Positions 39,195 to 48,881 of a DNA stretch of 64,000 nt are shown piece by piece (within the stretch, counting starts at the first letter, position 1; each line of letters begins with the position of its first letter). The stretch is from Leptodesmis sichuanensis A121 (GTDB lineage: Bacteria > Cyanobacteriota > Cyanobacteriia > Leptolyngbyales > Leptolyngbyaceae): the NCBI RefSeq assembly GCF_021379005.1, contig NZ_CP075171.1, positions 496,001-560,000 of the forward strand. Direction: 5' to 3'. A program made the translations under genes and the position numbers. The notes under the pieces were generated by a model. The model was not told the origin of the DNA. It was given only the letters and a program-made list of their open reading frames with translations, and searched no databases.

Positions 39195-40667
39195 ATGAGT
39201 AGATTGCACGGTAAATTTTACAAGGGAATAGTGTGTGGATCCCTTGTCCTGGCGCTGCTGATAGGATGTAGTCACAACAAAAACGATGTAATCTCTCAAA
39301 CTGAGAAGCAAGCTGTTAAACAAGATGTGCCGAGCATTGCTGAGGCGAAAGCGATCGCGGAAGAGGGATTTATTTATGGCTTTCCCATCGTCACGAACTA
39401 TGGGGTGATGTATGAGTATGTGATCGATAAGAACTCTGGTCAGTGGAAGGCTCCATTTAATCAAATTTTCAATGAGCGGCGTGTGTTCACTTACAAGGAC
39501 ACTGCGATCGTGACGCCCAACAGTGATACACCTTACTCATTGTTGTGGACGGATCTCCGGGCTGAGCCAATGGTGATCTCGGTGCCTGCGGTGAAGGATC
39601 GGTACTACTCCGTCCAACTCATTGATGGCAACACCTATAACTACGGCTATATTGGCAGTCGGGCCACCGGAACCGAAGCGGGCAGTTACCTAATTGCTGG
39701 CCCCAACTGGAAAGGCGAAACGCCTGCTGGCATTAAAAAGGTGTTTCGGTCTTCTACGGATTTCTCTCTGCTGATCTTCCGCACCCAATTGCTAAACCCG
39801 GAAGATATGCCAAATGTAGTCAAAATCCAGGATGCTTACAAAGCTGAACCGCTCTCTACCTTCCTGAAGCAATCTGCTCCTGCGGCACCATCTGCGGTTA
39901 ATTGGCCCAAAATCGACAAAGACCTCGTCAAAACCGAGTTTTTTGAGTATCTCGATCTGGCTTTGCAATTTGCGCCACCCAGTCCTAATGAACAGGCAAT
40001 TCGTACCAAACTGGCAAAAATCGGTGTGGGCCCCGGCAAGACGTTTAACTTTAAGGATCTATCCCCCGAACATAAGGCAGAAATCCTGCTGGGCATGAAG
40101 GATGGTGAAAAAAAGGTAGAGCAGGCTGCCAATGATATTGGTAAGTCGATTAATGGCTGGAAAGTTGGAGCCGCATTCGGCGATCAGGCTTTCTATAATG
40201 GTAACTGGCTGCTGCGGGCTGCTGCGGCTAAGGCCGGAATCTATGGCAACGATGCCGTCGAAGCGATGTATCCAATGGCCAAGGTGTTGGCCGATGGTAC
40301 GCCTCTGGATGGCTCAAAGCATCAATACACGCTGACCTTTGCCAAAGATCAATATCCCCCTGTGAATGCCTTCTGGTCAATCACCATGTACGACGGCAAA
40401 ACTCAATTGTTGATCAAAAATCCCATCGATCGCTATCTGATTAATTCACCCATGTTGCCGAACCTGAAAAAGAATCCGGACGGATCACTCACCCTCTATA
40501 TTCAAAAGAATTCACCTGGTAAGGATAAGGAATCAAACTGGCTGCCTGCACCCGATGGCCCGATTTACATGGTGATGCGCCTTTACTGGCCGAAGCCGGA
40601 ACCACCCTCCATCTTGCCACCAGGAGAGGGCACCTGGAAGCCCCCAGCCTTGGTGCAAGTGCAATAA
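39195..40667 (+). CDS. DUF1254/DUF1214 domain lipoprotein
   Basis: 490 residues. The N-terminus has a signal peptide ending in the lipobox LALLIGC (Cys about 25), so it is a predicted exported lipoprotein. The DUF1254 domain follows (AEEGFIYGFPIVTNYGVMYE, TPNSDTPYSLLWTDLRAEPM, RYYSVQLIDGNTYNYGYIGS). The C-terminal DUF1214 domain carries QYTLTFAKDQYPPVNAFWSI, SITMYDGKTQLLIKNPIDRY and LTLYIQKNSPG. The pair is common in soil and aquatic bacteria and is often near AraC-type regulators. Its biochemical role is unknown; some homologues are annotated loosely as phosphatidylserine decarboxylase- or integrase-like. ATG 39195 is preceded by GAGAATAGAG. Confidence 0.88.
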   Translation: MSRLHGKFYKGIVCGSLVLALLIGCSHNKNDVISQTEKQAVKQDVPSIAEAKAIAEEGFIYGFPIVTNYGVMYEYVIDKNSGQWKAPFNQIFNERRVFTYKDTAIVTPNSDTPYSLLWTDLRAEPMVISVPAVKDRYYSVQLIDGNTYNYGYIGSRATGTEAGSYLIAGPNWKGETPAGIKKVFRSSTDFSLLIFRTQLLNPEDMPNVVKIQDAYKAEPLSTFLKQSAPAAPSAVNWPKIDKDLVKTEFFEYLDLALQFAPPSPNEQAIRTKLAKIGVGPGKTFNFKDLSPEHKAEILLGMKDGEKKVEQAANDIGKSINGWKVGAAFGDQAFYNGNWLLRAAAAKAGIYGNDAVEAMYPMAKVLADGTPLDGSKHQYTLTFAKDQYPPVNAFWSITMYDGKTQLLIKNPIDRYLINSPMLPNLKKNPDGSLTLYIQKNSPGKDKESNWLPAPDGPIYMVMRLYWPKPEPPSILPPGEGTWKPPALVQVQ

Positions 40668-40832
40668 CTGGTTCTTTCTCAATTTCGGTTTCAGGCTCAA
40701 CTCCTGTTTTCAATAGAAAGATAGTGATTACAGAACCCGCACACCCTGTTAAGGAACCCAGACATGCCGTTGAGGTACTCTCGGCAAAGGAACAAAAGCA
40801 ACTATCAGTGCCTGAACCGTGAACCCCTGCAA

Positions 40833-40895
40833 GGGCGTAGCATTTAGGTCAACAATTCAAGTGAAGCCAGGGATTTCTGGTCAAATGCTGCGCCC
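40833..40895. repeat. 13-bp inverted repeat in an otherwise empty 466-bp gap
   Basis: GGGCGTAGCATTT (40833-40845) and AAATGCTGCGCCC (40883-40895) form a stem with one mismatch and a 37-base loop, about 165 bp after the DUF1254 stop. It could be a transcript end or a REP-type unit. The rest of 40668-41133 contains no gene I can support. Confidence 0.45.
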
Positions 40896-41133
40896 CCACG
40901 TTATGGGAATCGTTTTAAGAGCGATCGCATTGCTGGATCTGAAAACTTCATGACACGAGCATCTTCATTCCAGCACCTAACTTTTCTGCTGTTATGACAG
41001 ATGCGAGTTCAACCTCGCCCATTCTACTCAAGATAGTCTTTCGACAGCTTCAGATTCATCGCTTTCAAATTCGCTTTTACGATGTCTTGCTGCTTCTGGA
41101 CAGGAGCCAGGTAACGAGGGAAAATATTCCAAT

Positions 41134-42135
41134 TTATCGCTTCAAGGTTTCAGAGGGCAGTTCGCCAAACATCTGTTTATAGTCACGGGCAAAGTATCCC
41201 AGGTGCCAAAAGCCAAACTGAGAAGCGGTTTCTGCTATAGTTGTGGCATCTGGATCAGCGGCTTTTAATATCCGATAAACGCCTTGCAAGCGCAGAATTT
41301 TCAAATAAGCCATTGGACTTATCCCAAACATTTCCTGAAATCCATAGCATAGGGTACGGCTACTCGTACCCAACGCCTGACACAAACTGGTGAGTGTCAG
41401 AGCCTGATCCAGGTGAGTCTGTATGTATTCATTCGCTTGTCTAACCAATCGTGATCGCCGAAATGCCTTGGCCGTTTTTTTCAACCGCTCCTGTTGCACT
41501 GGTAAGGCGGTGATCAGCAACGGCAAAAAGTCCTGCAAGATCAGTTGTTGAAAATCTAGTTGGTGAAGCAACGGCGATCGCTGACTCAACAATGCATAAA
41601 CCCGATCCAGGTAGGCCCGTAAGGAAGGCAACGTCTCAGGACTATAGACATGGTTTGGCACCAAAAACTGGGCGTTCAAATCGGATCGATCCAGAGCCTG
41701 GGCACAGTCATCAAACACATCCTGCCGAACATGAACGGCACAATGGGTAGAGTTTCCTGGAAACACCAAGTCTGCTTCCCGATTGGGGTTAAATCCCCAT
41801 ACATAATCTTCGGTAATGGGCAGATGATTAGAAATTACAGGTTGTCCCTGCCCATGCAGGAGAAAGGTAAACGTCAAAAATCCTGAACATTTATTCCCAA
41901 CAGCATACAACCTGCAATTGACCTGATTGAAGTTGAATCGAATTGTCTCAAAACATAGGGCCATAGAATGGCAAGAAAACGGCTGACCGTGCAACTGAGT
42001 CAGCCTAACATCTTCAGGTAAAAATGTTGCGAACTCGTCGATATCGCTAAAGTGGCGGTATATGACCCTACCAGAGGAGGAGTTCCTGAGAGGTTGTAAA
42101 CTCAAATGCTGGTGGATATCCATATCCATCTCCAC
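41134..42135 (-). CDS. AraC-family transcriptional regulator
   Basis: 333 residues. The N-terminal 220 residues are a sensory domain of unknown ligand (AraC-binding-like-2 pattern, with GRVIYRHFSDIDEFATFLPE). The C-terminal domain has two helix-turn-helices: DQALTLTSLCQALGTSSRTL followed by ATTIAETASQFGFWHLGYFA. The second lacks the usual FSRxF core and reads YFARDYKQMFGELPSETL, as in the subgroup near EutR. The start may be Met3 or Met5. It is divergent from the sulfatase (158 bp between starts) and probably controls it (inference). Confidence 0.85.
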   Translation of the reverse strand: MEMDMDIHQHLSLQPLRNSSSGRVIYRHFSDIDEFATFLPEDVRLTQLHGQPFSCHSMALCFETIRFNFNQVNCRLYAVGNKCSGFLTFTFLLHGQGQPVISNHLPITEDYVWGFNPNREADLVFPGNSTHCAVHVRQDVFDDCAQALDRSDLNAQFLVPNHVYSPETLPSLRAYLDRVYALLSQRSPLLHQLDFQQLILQDFLPLLITALPVQQERLKKTAKAFRRSRLVRQANEYIQTHLDQALTLTSLCQALGTSSRTLCYGFQEMFGISPMAYLKILRLQGVYRILKAADPDATTIAETASQFGFWHLGYFARDYKQMFGELPSETLKR

Positions 42136-42293
42136 ACAGTAGCTTCCCTATCTTATGAAAGAATCTATTTAATTTTTATTAAGTTTTATACAAAAACTTG
42201 ACTGCAAATATCTGTAAACTTGCGATTTTCAGATCACGGTCATCCTAAATTGCTTCTATTCTCTCTATAAGTGTGATCTTTTGAGTTGTCGCA

Positions 42294-43754
42294 ATGCCTG
42301 AAACACGAGTTACTGTAAGAGTGCTGGGATTTTTGATTGCCTTCGCTTTGGCGCTTTTTTGGGGCATCCGGGGATGGTTTCCCTTAGCTGCCGCTGAGCA
42401 ACCGTCCCGTCCCAATATCCTCTACATCATGGCAGATGATCAGGGCTGGAAAGATGTCGGGTTTCACGGTTCTGACATTAAAACCCCGAACCTCGATCGC
42501 TTAGCTCAAACTGGGGCACGTCTGGAACAGTACTATGCCCAGCCCATGTGTACTCCCTCTAGAGCGGCACTGTTGACGGGTCGATATCCCCATCGTTACG
42601 GACTGCAAACCGCTGTGATTCCTTCGGCTGGCACCTATGGTCTGGCTACGGATGAGTGGTTGTTGCCCCAAGCGCTGAAAGAATCAGGTTACAAGACTGC
42701 GATCGTTGGGAAATGGCATCTTGGCCATGCCGATCGCAAATACTGGCCTCTGCAACGCGGATTTGATTATCAATACGGTCCCATTCTGGGCGAAATTGAC
42801 TACTTTACTCACTCCGCCCACGGCAAAACTGATTGGTATCGCAATAACCAGTTAGTTAAAGAAGAAGGCTATGTCACCACGTTGCTGGGACAGGATGCCG
42901 TGAAGTTGATCGGAGAGCATGATCCTAAAACTCCACTCTTCCTTTACCTGGCCTTCACTGCCCCCCATGCGCCCTATCAAGCACCAACTGAGTATCTCGA
43001 CCAGTACAAAACCATCAGCGATCCCAACCGTCGCGCCTACGCAGCCATGATTACTGCGATGGATGATCAGATTGGCCAGGTGTTAACGGCATTAGACAAG
43101 CGCGGTATGCGTGATCACACCCTGATCGTCTTCCAAAGCGACAATGGCGGCCCGCGATCGGCCAAGGTGACGGGTGAGGTTGATACCTCGGGAGGGACTA
43201 TACCTGCCGACAATGGATCGTTCCGGGATGGGAAAGCGTCGCTATACGAGGGGGGCACTCGGGTGGTTGCCCTGGCTAACTGGCCAGGACATATTAAGCC
43301 AGGTTCTGTGGTCAACCAACCGATGCACATTGTGGATTGGTACCCGACCTTAACCGGACTTGCCGGAGCCTCAACCAGTAAGAGCAAACCGCTGGATGGA
43401 TTGAATGTCTGGCCCGCAATCACTGGAGCAAAGCCATCCATTCGCAATCAAATTGTCTATAGCGTTGAACCCTTTCGGGCTGCACTGCGTCAGGGAGACT
43501 GGAAACTGGTATGGCGAGTGGTGCTGCCATCTCAGGTGCAACTCTTCAACCTGAGACAGGATCCTGCCGAGAAGACCAACCTCGCTGACAAAAATCCGGA
43601 TATCGTATCCAGGCTGAAGCAGCAAATCGAGGGAATGTCTCGTGAGGCGGTTTCTCCACTGTTCATCAAAGAAGCCGCTGGGGCCGCAAAGAGTGTCATT
43701 TTTTCGTCTGTTGCCACCCCTGAAGAAGCCGAAGAGATCGAGAACCAGCCGTGA
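42294..43754 (+). CDS. type I arylsulfatase, exported
   Basis: 486 residues. An N-terminal hydrophobic segment (about 9-33, VLGFLIAFALALFWGIRGWF then AAA) is a signal peptide or anchor. The alkaline-phosphatase/sulfatase fold follows: PNILYIMADDQGWKDVGFHG (metal-binding Asp pair), active-site signature MCTPSRAALLTGRYP with Cys about 83 to be converted to formylglycine, IVGKWHLGH, TAPHAPYQAPTEY and VFQSDNGGPRSA. A Cys-type site needs a maturase; an anSME gene lies 2.3 kb downstream. The substrate is unknown (sulfated polysaccharide or aryl ester). A MITE fragment starts 18 bp after the stop. Confidence 0.93.
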   Translation: MPETRVTVRVLGFLIAFALALFWGIRGWFPLAAAEQPSRPNILYIMADDQGWKDVGFHGSDIKTPNLDRLAQTGARLEQYYAQPMCTPSRAALLTGRYPHRYGLQTAVIPSAGTYGLATDEWLLPQALKESGYKTAIVGKWHLGHADRKYWPLQRGFDYQYGPILGEIDYFTHSAHGKTDWYRNNQLVKEEGYVTTLLGQDAVKLIGEHDPKTPLFLYLAFTAPHAPYQAPTEYLDQYKTISDPNRRAYAAMITAMDDQIGQVLTALDKRGMRDHTLIVFQSDNGGPRSAKVTGEVDTSGGTIPADNGSFRDGKASLYEGGTRVVALANWPGHIKPGSVVNQPMHIVDWYPTLTGLAGASTSKSKPLDGLNVWPAITGAKPSIRNQIVYSVEPFRAALRQGDWKLVWRVVLPSQVQLFNLRQDPAEKTNLADKNPDIVSRLKQQIEGMSREAVSPLFIKEAAGAAKSVIFSSVATPEEAEEIENQP

Positions 43755-43771
43755 TCAGGTGTTCATGCTAC

Positions 43772-43891
43772 AGACGACTGACCAAGAGTTTCAGTTCATT
43801 TGCATGGACTTGCGCTGTTAGCCCAAAATTTATTTTAGGGCAGGTTGACAACAGGGACATGAGCCTTTCAGAACTTTTGTCAGTCAATCAG
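43772..43891 (+). mobile_element. hairpin-rich MITE, left-truncated copy 1
   Basis: 120 bp matching the right two thirds of the 200-bp element at 63648-63847: part of one hairpin, then AGTTCAT/ATGGACT, GCCC..GGGC and the terminal TGTCAGTCAATCAG. The left terminus and first hairpin are missing. It begins 18 bp after the sulfatase stop; the rest of the gap to 44081 has no gene. Confidence 0.75.
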
Positions 43892-44301
43892 CCTTACGAC
43901 TTTAAATAACCTGATCAACTGTAATCTTTTACTGTACGGGCGCGGTATTCGGCTGCCGTTTCTGGGACAATGGCAAAGACTTCTTACCGAATGCCACGCC
44001 CCTACGCAAGGAATTATACCTTAATAAATCCGCGTTCCTTAATGGTTTCTCACCCTGTAGCAAATCCCAGGAGCTTCACCATGTCTCTTCATCACCACTA
44101 CCCATTTTTAGTTAGAGGCATCTTTGGAGCGGGACTGACGATCGCAGCCAGTAGTCCTGTCCATGAGATCGCGGCAGTAGGCACAATTCCCACCATGAAT
44201 CAGTCCAAGACTGGTGCAATTTCACTTTCTACTCAAGGCTGGCTGGCTCAACGAGGAATCAACAATCAAACCGATTTTTTTGAACAGGGACAGGAACAAT
44301 T

Positions 44302-45458
44302 GGCACTGGTTCCGCTGAGTGGGGAGACATAAAGCCTTAATATTGGTACATTAGAGCAACTTACAGTGCTTTAGAAGCCTCTGATTGAACAGGAACGGAA
44401 GATGGATTTATTTTCCCAAAATTGCCCGTGCTGTGACAGTGCTGAAGTCCACGCTCACACCCGTTATACAACCCAGAGCAATGGAACTCGCACGATTCAT
44501 CATTGTCGCCGTTGTGATAGCTATTTCAGTGATACCTTTGCCACGGCGATTGCTGGCTTAAGAACCCCGTTGAGTCGCATTATCGAGGTGTTGAAAGCCA
44601 GAACGGAGGGACAAGGTCTCAATGCCACAGCACGAGTATTTGGAGTATCCAAGAAGAGCATCATCGATTGGGAGTGGCGATTGTCCGAATTGAAACCCAC
44701 CTTGCTGTTGTATGGGTTGATCCATCAGTTTCTGAGTCTGGTGATTGAGGGCGATGAGTTGTATACCAAAGTGCATCATAATACCCCGGCCAGTGACTCA
44801 GAAGGTTGGACTATTGTGCTGATGGAGCGCAGGAGTCGCTTTTTGTGGGAACTCGATTGTGGCAGCAAGGATGAACAGTTGTTTGAAGCCGCCTTATCCC
44901 TGTTGTGCGAGGTGATTGACCAAACGCAAGACCTGACGTTGCTCAGTGATGGGGAACGGCGCTATGGCAAAATCTTATTTGCCATTTGTCATGAAGTGAT
45001 TCACAATGGACAACCCGGTAGACCCAAGAAACGACTGCCCAAAGGTGTGCGGGTACGCCTGAAGAATAAAGGGGCAAGGAAACGTTCTGGTCGTAAACGT
45101 CCCAAGTACCAAGCCCCCGTTGCTGAACATCCAGAGACAGATTCTAAGATTGACAACCACCAGATTCATGCCAACCATGTGGAGGCCTTTAATGCCTCTC
45201 TAAGACGACGCAACTCGGCTTTTCGTCGTAAAACCAATATGTATGCCAAAAGCCGAGATAACTTACAGAGAACTTTAGATGTGCAATGGTTAGTTCACAA
45301 CTTTGTCCGGGTTCATTTCACAACGAAAGTTGTTCCTGCGGTGAAACTAGGAATTCTAGAAATTGGGATATCTTGGTTGCAACTGTTTACGATTCGCTAT
45401 GCCTTATAACTGCTATTCGTCAGTGCTTTCAACGCTCCTATCCAACGGAACCAGTGCC
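44302..45458 (+). mobile_element. IS1-family insertion sequence, complete
   Basis: 1157 bp. Terminal repeats GGCACTGGTTCCGCTGAGTG (44302) and GGCACTGGTTCCGTTGGATA (reverse strand from 45458). The perfect 8-bp duplication GAACAATT lies at 44294-44301 and 45459-45466. The last 75 bp of the same element recur at 56568-56642, fused to an IS4 relic. Confidence 0.94.
44402..45409 (+). CDS. IS1-family transposase (single-ORF type)
   Basis: 335 residues. An N-terminal zinc finger (NCPCCDSAEVHAHTRY and IHHCRRCDSYF) and an InsA-like helix-turn-helix (GQGLNATARVFGVSKKSIID) are fused in frame to an InsB-like catalytic part: VIEGDELYTKV (first Asp), LTLLSDGERRYGKILF (second Asp) and IHANHVEAFNASLRRRNSAF (His/Glu region). 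Such frameshift-free IS1 variants occur in cyanobacteria. It ends LQLFTIRYAL just inside the right terminus. The frame is intact and probably active. Confidence 0.85.
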   Translation: MDLFSQNCPCCDSAEVHAHTRYTTQSNGTRTIHHCRRCDSYFSDTFATAIAGLRTPLSRIIEVLKARTEGQGLNATARVFGVSKKSIIDWEWRLSELKPTLLLYGLIHQFLSLVIEGDELYTKVHHNTPASDSEGWTIVLMERRSRFLWELDCGSKDEQLFEAALSLLCEVIDQTQDLTLLSDGERRYGKILFAICHEVIHNGQPGRPKKRLPKGVRVRLKNKGARKRSGRKRPKYQAPVAEHPETDSKIDNHQIHANHVEAFNASLRRRNSAFRRKTNMYAKSRDNLQRTLDVQWLVHNFVRVHFTTKVVPAVKLGILEIGISWLQLFTIRYAL

Positions 45459-46070
45459 GAACAATTTGATCGAGAAATTACTCGGCTCCAACAACAACCT
45501 CCAGATCCAGTGTTAACGGTGGATGCTGCAACAGGCCGCTGGCAACCCATCCTCTCCAAAGCGGGAAACTTTTCGATCTGGATGCCACCCGGAACTCTGA
45601 GCGAAGAAACAAGAACGATTGATACTGCGATCGGCCCCTTAACCTTTCAGGTGATCGCATCCAATTCCAGCAATACTCGCTCTGTGGTCGCCTATAGTAA
45701 CCTGCCTCAGTCCACAGCCACCAAAGCTCCAGATCAGATTCTCTCGGCTGTTGGCGATCGCCTGAAGTCTCGCACTAATTATCCGCTGGTCAGCGATCGC
45801 TCCATTTCCTTAAAATCCTACCCCGGTCAAGAACTAACCTTTAAGGGTGCCAATGAAACAATCACCATCCGGTACTACCTGGTGCAGAATCGCCTTTATC
45901 TGATTGGTACCAAGTATTCGGGAGGCACAACCAGTAATATGGCTTTAACCTTCTTTAGTTCGTTTCAGTTGATGAATTAATTGTTACCGTATGTCAGATC
46001 TAAAGTCATTTTCTGCCTGCTTGGATGTTGTAGTATCCATCCGTTTGTTCCAATGCATGAGGGACTCACT

Positions 46071-47342
46071 ATGCCAACGTTACTGAAGAACGCACCTCCT
46101 ACTTTTCACCTATTAGCAAAGCCGACCGGAGCGATTTGTAACCTGGACTGCCAATACTGCTTCTTCCTGGCCAAGGAGCAACTGTATCCCGGTAGCAAGT
46201 TCCGCATGAGTGATGAGTTACTGGAAACCTACATTCAGCAACTGCTGGAATCGCGCCAAACCCCAGAAGTGACGATCGCCTGGCAGGGAGGTGAACCCAC
46301 GCTGATGGGACTGGAGTTCTTTCAGAGATCGCTTGAACTGGTCGAGAAGCATAAAAAACCAGGGCAGCAGGTGAGCCACACACTGCAAACCAATGGCACA
46401 AGATTGGATGATGACTGGGGACGCTTTTTTAAGCAGCATCATTTCTTGATTGGCTTAAGCGTTGATGGCCCTCAACCTTTGCATGATACCTATCGCATTG
46501 ATAAGCGAGGACGGGGTAGTTTTGAGCAGGTAATACAGGGCTGGAAAATTCTTAAGCAACACCAGGTCGATTTCAATATCCTTTGCACGGTTAATGCCGC
46601 TAATGGCGATCGCCCCCTGGAAGTCTATCGCTTTTTCCGGGATGAGTTAGGGGCCGAGTTCATCCAATTTATTCCCATCATTGAGCGGGTGAATGAAGAC
46701 GGTTCCACCCTGACTCAATCGGGCAATCAGGTGACAGCGCGATCGGTAAAGCCAGAGCAATTTGGTCAGTTTTTAATCAGTGTGTTTGACGAATGGGTCA
46801 GGCGGGATGTAGGCAAAGTGTTTGTGCAACATTTTGATGCCGCCCTAGCAAGTTGGGTCGGTGTACCGCCCTCAGTATGTATCTTTTCTAAAACCTGTGG
46901 TAATGCCTTAGCGCTGGAGCATAACGGCGATCTCTACTCCTGTGATCACTTTGTCGAACCCGACTACAAGCTGGGCAACATTCAGGAAACCCCTATGATT
47001 GAATTAATTGCCTCTCAGCGACAGCGGCAGTTTGGTCAGGCCAAGTTGGATACGTTGCCTCATTACTGTCGCACCTGTAATGTGCAATTTGCCTGCAATG
47101 GGGGTTGTCCAAAGAACCGCTTCATTGAAACACCGGACGGCGAACCGGGACTAAACTATTTATGTGCTGGGTACAAAGCCTTTTTTACTCATATCGATCG
47201 CCCGATGCGACTGATGGTAACATTATTGCGTCAGGGCCGTTATGCCGATGAAGTGATGCAAATTTTGGCTCAAGAGCAAGCTACCCCAAAAGTACGAAAG
47301 TCCAAAAAGCCAGTTGGGTTTGGAGGTGCCACATCCCATTAG
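46071..47342 (+). CDS. anaerobic sulfatase maturase (radical SAM/SPASM)
   Basis: 423 residues from ATG 46071 (MPTLLKNAPPTFHLLAKPTG); upstream in-frame starts add an unrelated 30-residue extension. The radical SAM cluster motif is CNLDCQYCFF (CxxxCxxC), followed by WQGGEPTLMGLEFFQR, LQTNGTRLDDDW, GLSVDGPQPLHDTYR and CTVNAANGD. The SPASM region shows CGNALALEHNGDLYSCDHFV and CRTCNVQFACNGGCPKNRF with the two auxiliary clusters. anSMEs convert the active-site Cys or Ser of sulfatases to formylglycine. The partner is most likely the sulfatase at 42294, whose signature Cys needs this modification. Confidence 0.93.
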   Translation: MPTLLKNAPPTFHLLAKPTGAICNLDCQYCFFLAKEQLYPGSKFRMSDELLETYIQQLLESRQTPEVTIAWQGGEPTLMGLEFFQRSLELVEKHKKPGQQVSHTLQTNGTRLDDDWGRFFKQHHFLIGLSVDGPQPLHDTYRIDKRGRGSFEQVIQGWKILKQHQVDFNILCTVNAANGDRPLEVYRFFRDELGAEFIQFIPIIERVNEDGSTLTQSGNQVTARSVKPEQFGQFLISVFDEWVRRDVGKVFVQHFDAALASWVGVPPSVCIFSKTCGNALALEHNGDLYSCDHFVEPDYKLGNIQETPMIELIASQRQRQFGQAKLDTLPHYCRTCNVQFACNGGCPKNRFIETPDGEPGLNYLCAGYKAFFTHIDRPMRLMVTLLRQGRYADEVMQILAQEQATPKVRKSKKPVGFGGATSH

Positions 47343-47365
47343 ATATCATGCAATCAGTTGATTTA

Positions 47366-48476
47366 TTGCTCCGGCAACTAAACACAAGACATAATGAATA
47401 TACAGGCACAAGGAGGTTTGTGATGGATAAACCAGATGCCAGGCACCTCTCGATAGAAACCCAAAACTACCTGCGGCAGCAAGCGATTCGCCTCCGAGAG
47501 CAGGGCAAACGGGTTAAAGACATTAGTGAGTATTTGGGCGTTCACCGCAACACGGTATGGGAATGGTGGTGGGAGTATGAACATTATGGAGAGGATGCTC
47601 TCTATCAGTTAGAGCGGGGACGACAAGTGGGGGAGGGGCGAACCTTGGAGCGCTGGCAGGAAGAGGCCGTGCAAACGGCGATGCAAGATCATTTTCCGGA
47701 AGATTACCAGATTGATAGTGCCCTGTGGACAAGACGAGCGGTGCAGGCATTAATGGAGCAAGTGTGTCAGGTGAAAATGCCAATTCGCACGGTGGGAGAG
47801 TATTTGAAACGCTGGGGGTACACGCCCAAGAAACCCGTAGAGCGAGCCTACGAGCAAGACCCAAAGACGGTACAACGGTGGTTGGAACACGAGTATCCGG
47901 AGATTGAGCAACGGGCCAAAACCGAAGGAGCAGAGATTGCTTGGGGGGATGAATCAGGCGTGTCCTCGACTGAGTATGGCGGACGAGGGTATGCCTTGCT
48001 GGGCACGTCTCCTGAGATTCGTCCCAGTGAGCGCAACCGAGAGCGCGTCAATTACATTGCCAGTGTGAGTAACCAGGGAGGAGTCCAGTTTATGCTCTAC
48101 ACTTGCACGTTGGCAGCAGAACTGTTCATCCGATTTTGCCAGCGGTTGATCGCCAAGCGCCAGCGGAAACTATTTTGGATTGTGGACCGGCAACAGAGCG
48201 TGAAACAGTGGTTACGAGAACACCTCGAGCAGATTGAGTTATTTTACTTACCCTCCTATTCGCCAGAATTGAATCCAACTGAATACTTCAATGGTGATGT
48301 GAAGCAGGGCGTGCATGACAAACCACCGAGTCGTAATTTGAAGCAGTTGAAAGGGCGAGTGTTATCTCAATTGCGGAAGTTACAGAAGCTACCTGCTCGG
48401 ATTAGAAATTATTTCAAGCATCCATTGATTGCTTATGCTGCGTTGTAGAATGCATTCTATTTTATTGCCGAGGCAA
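47366..48476 (+). mobile_element. IS630-family element 3
   Basis: Ends TTGCTCCGGCAACTAAACAC (left) and TTGCCTCGGCAATAAAATAG (reverse strand of the right end), flanked by TA at 47364-47365 and 48477-48478. Inserted just after the maturase gene. Confidence 0.85.
47423..48448 (+). CDS. IS630-family transposase 3, intact frame
   Basis: 341 residues from ATG 47423, with AGGAGG about 7 bases before it; an upstream start at 47348 lies partly outside the element. Helix-turn-helix region VKDISEYLGVHRNTVWEWWW. Catalytic acids in AEIAWGDESGVSSTEYGG (Asp), KLFWIVDRQQSVKQWLREHL (Asp) and YLPSYSPELNPTEYFNGDVK (Glu). The usual His after the second Asp (VDxHxxH) reads VDRQQS, a possible weakening. The frame is unbroken, unlike most IS630 copies in the window. 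Confidence 0.87.
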   Translation: MDKPDARHLSIETQNYLRQQAIRLREQGKRVKDISEYLGVHRNTVWEWWWEYEHYGEDALYQLERGRQVGEGRTLERWQEEAVQTAMQDHFPEDYQIDSALWTRRAVQALMEQVCQVKMPIRTVGEYLKRWGYTPKKPVERAYEQDPKTVQRWLEHEYPEIEQRAKTEGAEIAWGDESGVSSTEYGGRGYALLGTSPEIRPSERNRERVNYIASVSNQGGVQFMLYTCTLAAELFIRFCQRLIAKRQRKLFWIVDRQQSVKQWLREHLEQIELFYLPSYSPELNPTEYFNGDVKQGVHDKPPSRNLKQLKGRVLSQLRKLQKLPARIRNYFKHPLIAYAAL

Positions 48477-48497
48477 TAGGTATGGCTGAGAAGTTTT

Positions 48498-48881
48498 ATG
48501 GAACATTTGGAGCACAGCTTAAACTTTTGGGCAGGAACGTTGAAGCTCGTCCTGGAAGGAATTTCACTGTTCTGTATTCTATTGGGGCTGTTGACAACAT
48601 TGCAGATTATCTTGATCCAGAATCGACGCTTACGAGGATCCCCCTCCGCCTTAGCTAATATTCGCCTCAATTTTGGTCGCTGGCTCTCGGTAGCCCTGGA
48701 ATTTCAACTAGGAGCCGATATCGCCAACACAACCGTAGCACCTTCTTTTGAAGCACTCGGAAAATTAGGATTAATCGCCGTGATTCGGACATTTCTCAAC
48801 TACTTCCTGACTCGAGAACTGGCTGAAGAAATGAAAGTGGCTGATCAACAATGTCATTCACCGTCTCTAATGCAGGATTAA
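48498..48881 (+). CDS. DUF1622 membrane protein
   Basis: 127 residues with three hydrophobic segments (about 14-40, 62-80 and 88-105). RLNFGRWLSVALEFQLGADI followed by ANTTVAPSFEALGKLGLIAV and IRTFLNYFLTRELAEE is the typical DUF1622 pattern, a family of small inner-membrane proteins of unknown function. Its TAA shares the TA of the downstream IS630 target site (48879-48880), so the C-terminus after the conserved core could have been changed by the insertion. Confidence 0.85.
   Translation: MEHLEHSLNFWAGTLKLVLEGISLFCILLGLLTTLQIILIQNRRLRGSPSALANIRLNFGRWLSVALEFQLGADIANTTVAPSFEALGKLGLIAVIRTFLNYFLTRELAEEMKVADQQCHSPSLMQD

Larger units (their letters stand above)
44081..45980 (+). pseudogene. secreted protein of unknown function, split by an IS1-family element
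   Basis: ATG 44081 follows AGGAG by 8 bases. Removing the IS and one 8-bp duplication gives MSLHHHYPFLVRGIFGAGLT...TDFFEQGQEQ|FDREITRLQQQPPDPVLTVD to the stop at 45980, about 247 residues. The N-terminus is signal-peptide-like. The C-terminal part has a beta-rich pattern (GNFSIWMPPGTLSEET, NETITIRYYLVQNRLYLIGT) seen in many cyanobacterial exported proteins. No known domain. It sits between the sulfatase and its maturase. Confidence 0.75.

Noticed and set aside
40994-41182. 62-residue plus-strand ORF before the AraC regulator gene end
   Set aside because: It overlaps the regulator's 3' end, has no ribosome binding site and no family pattern.
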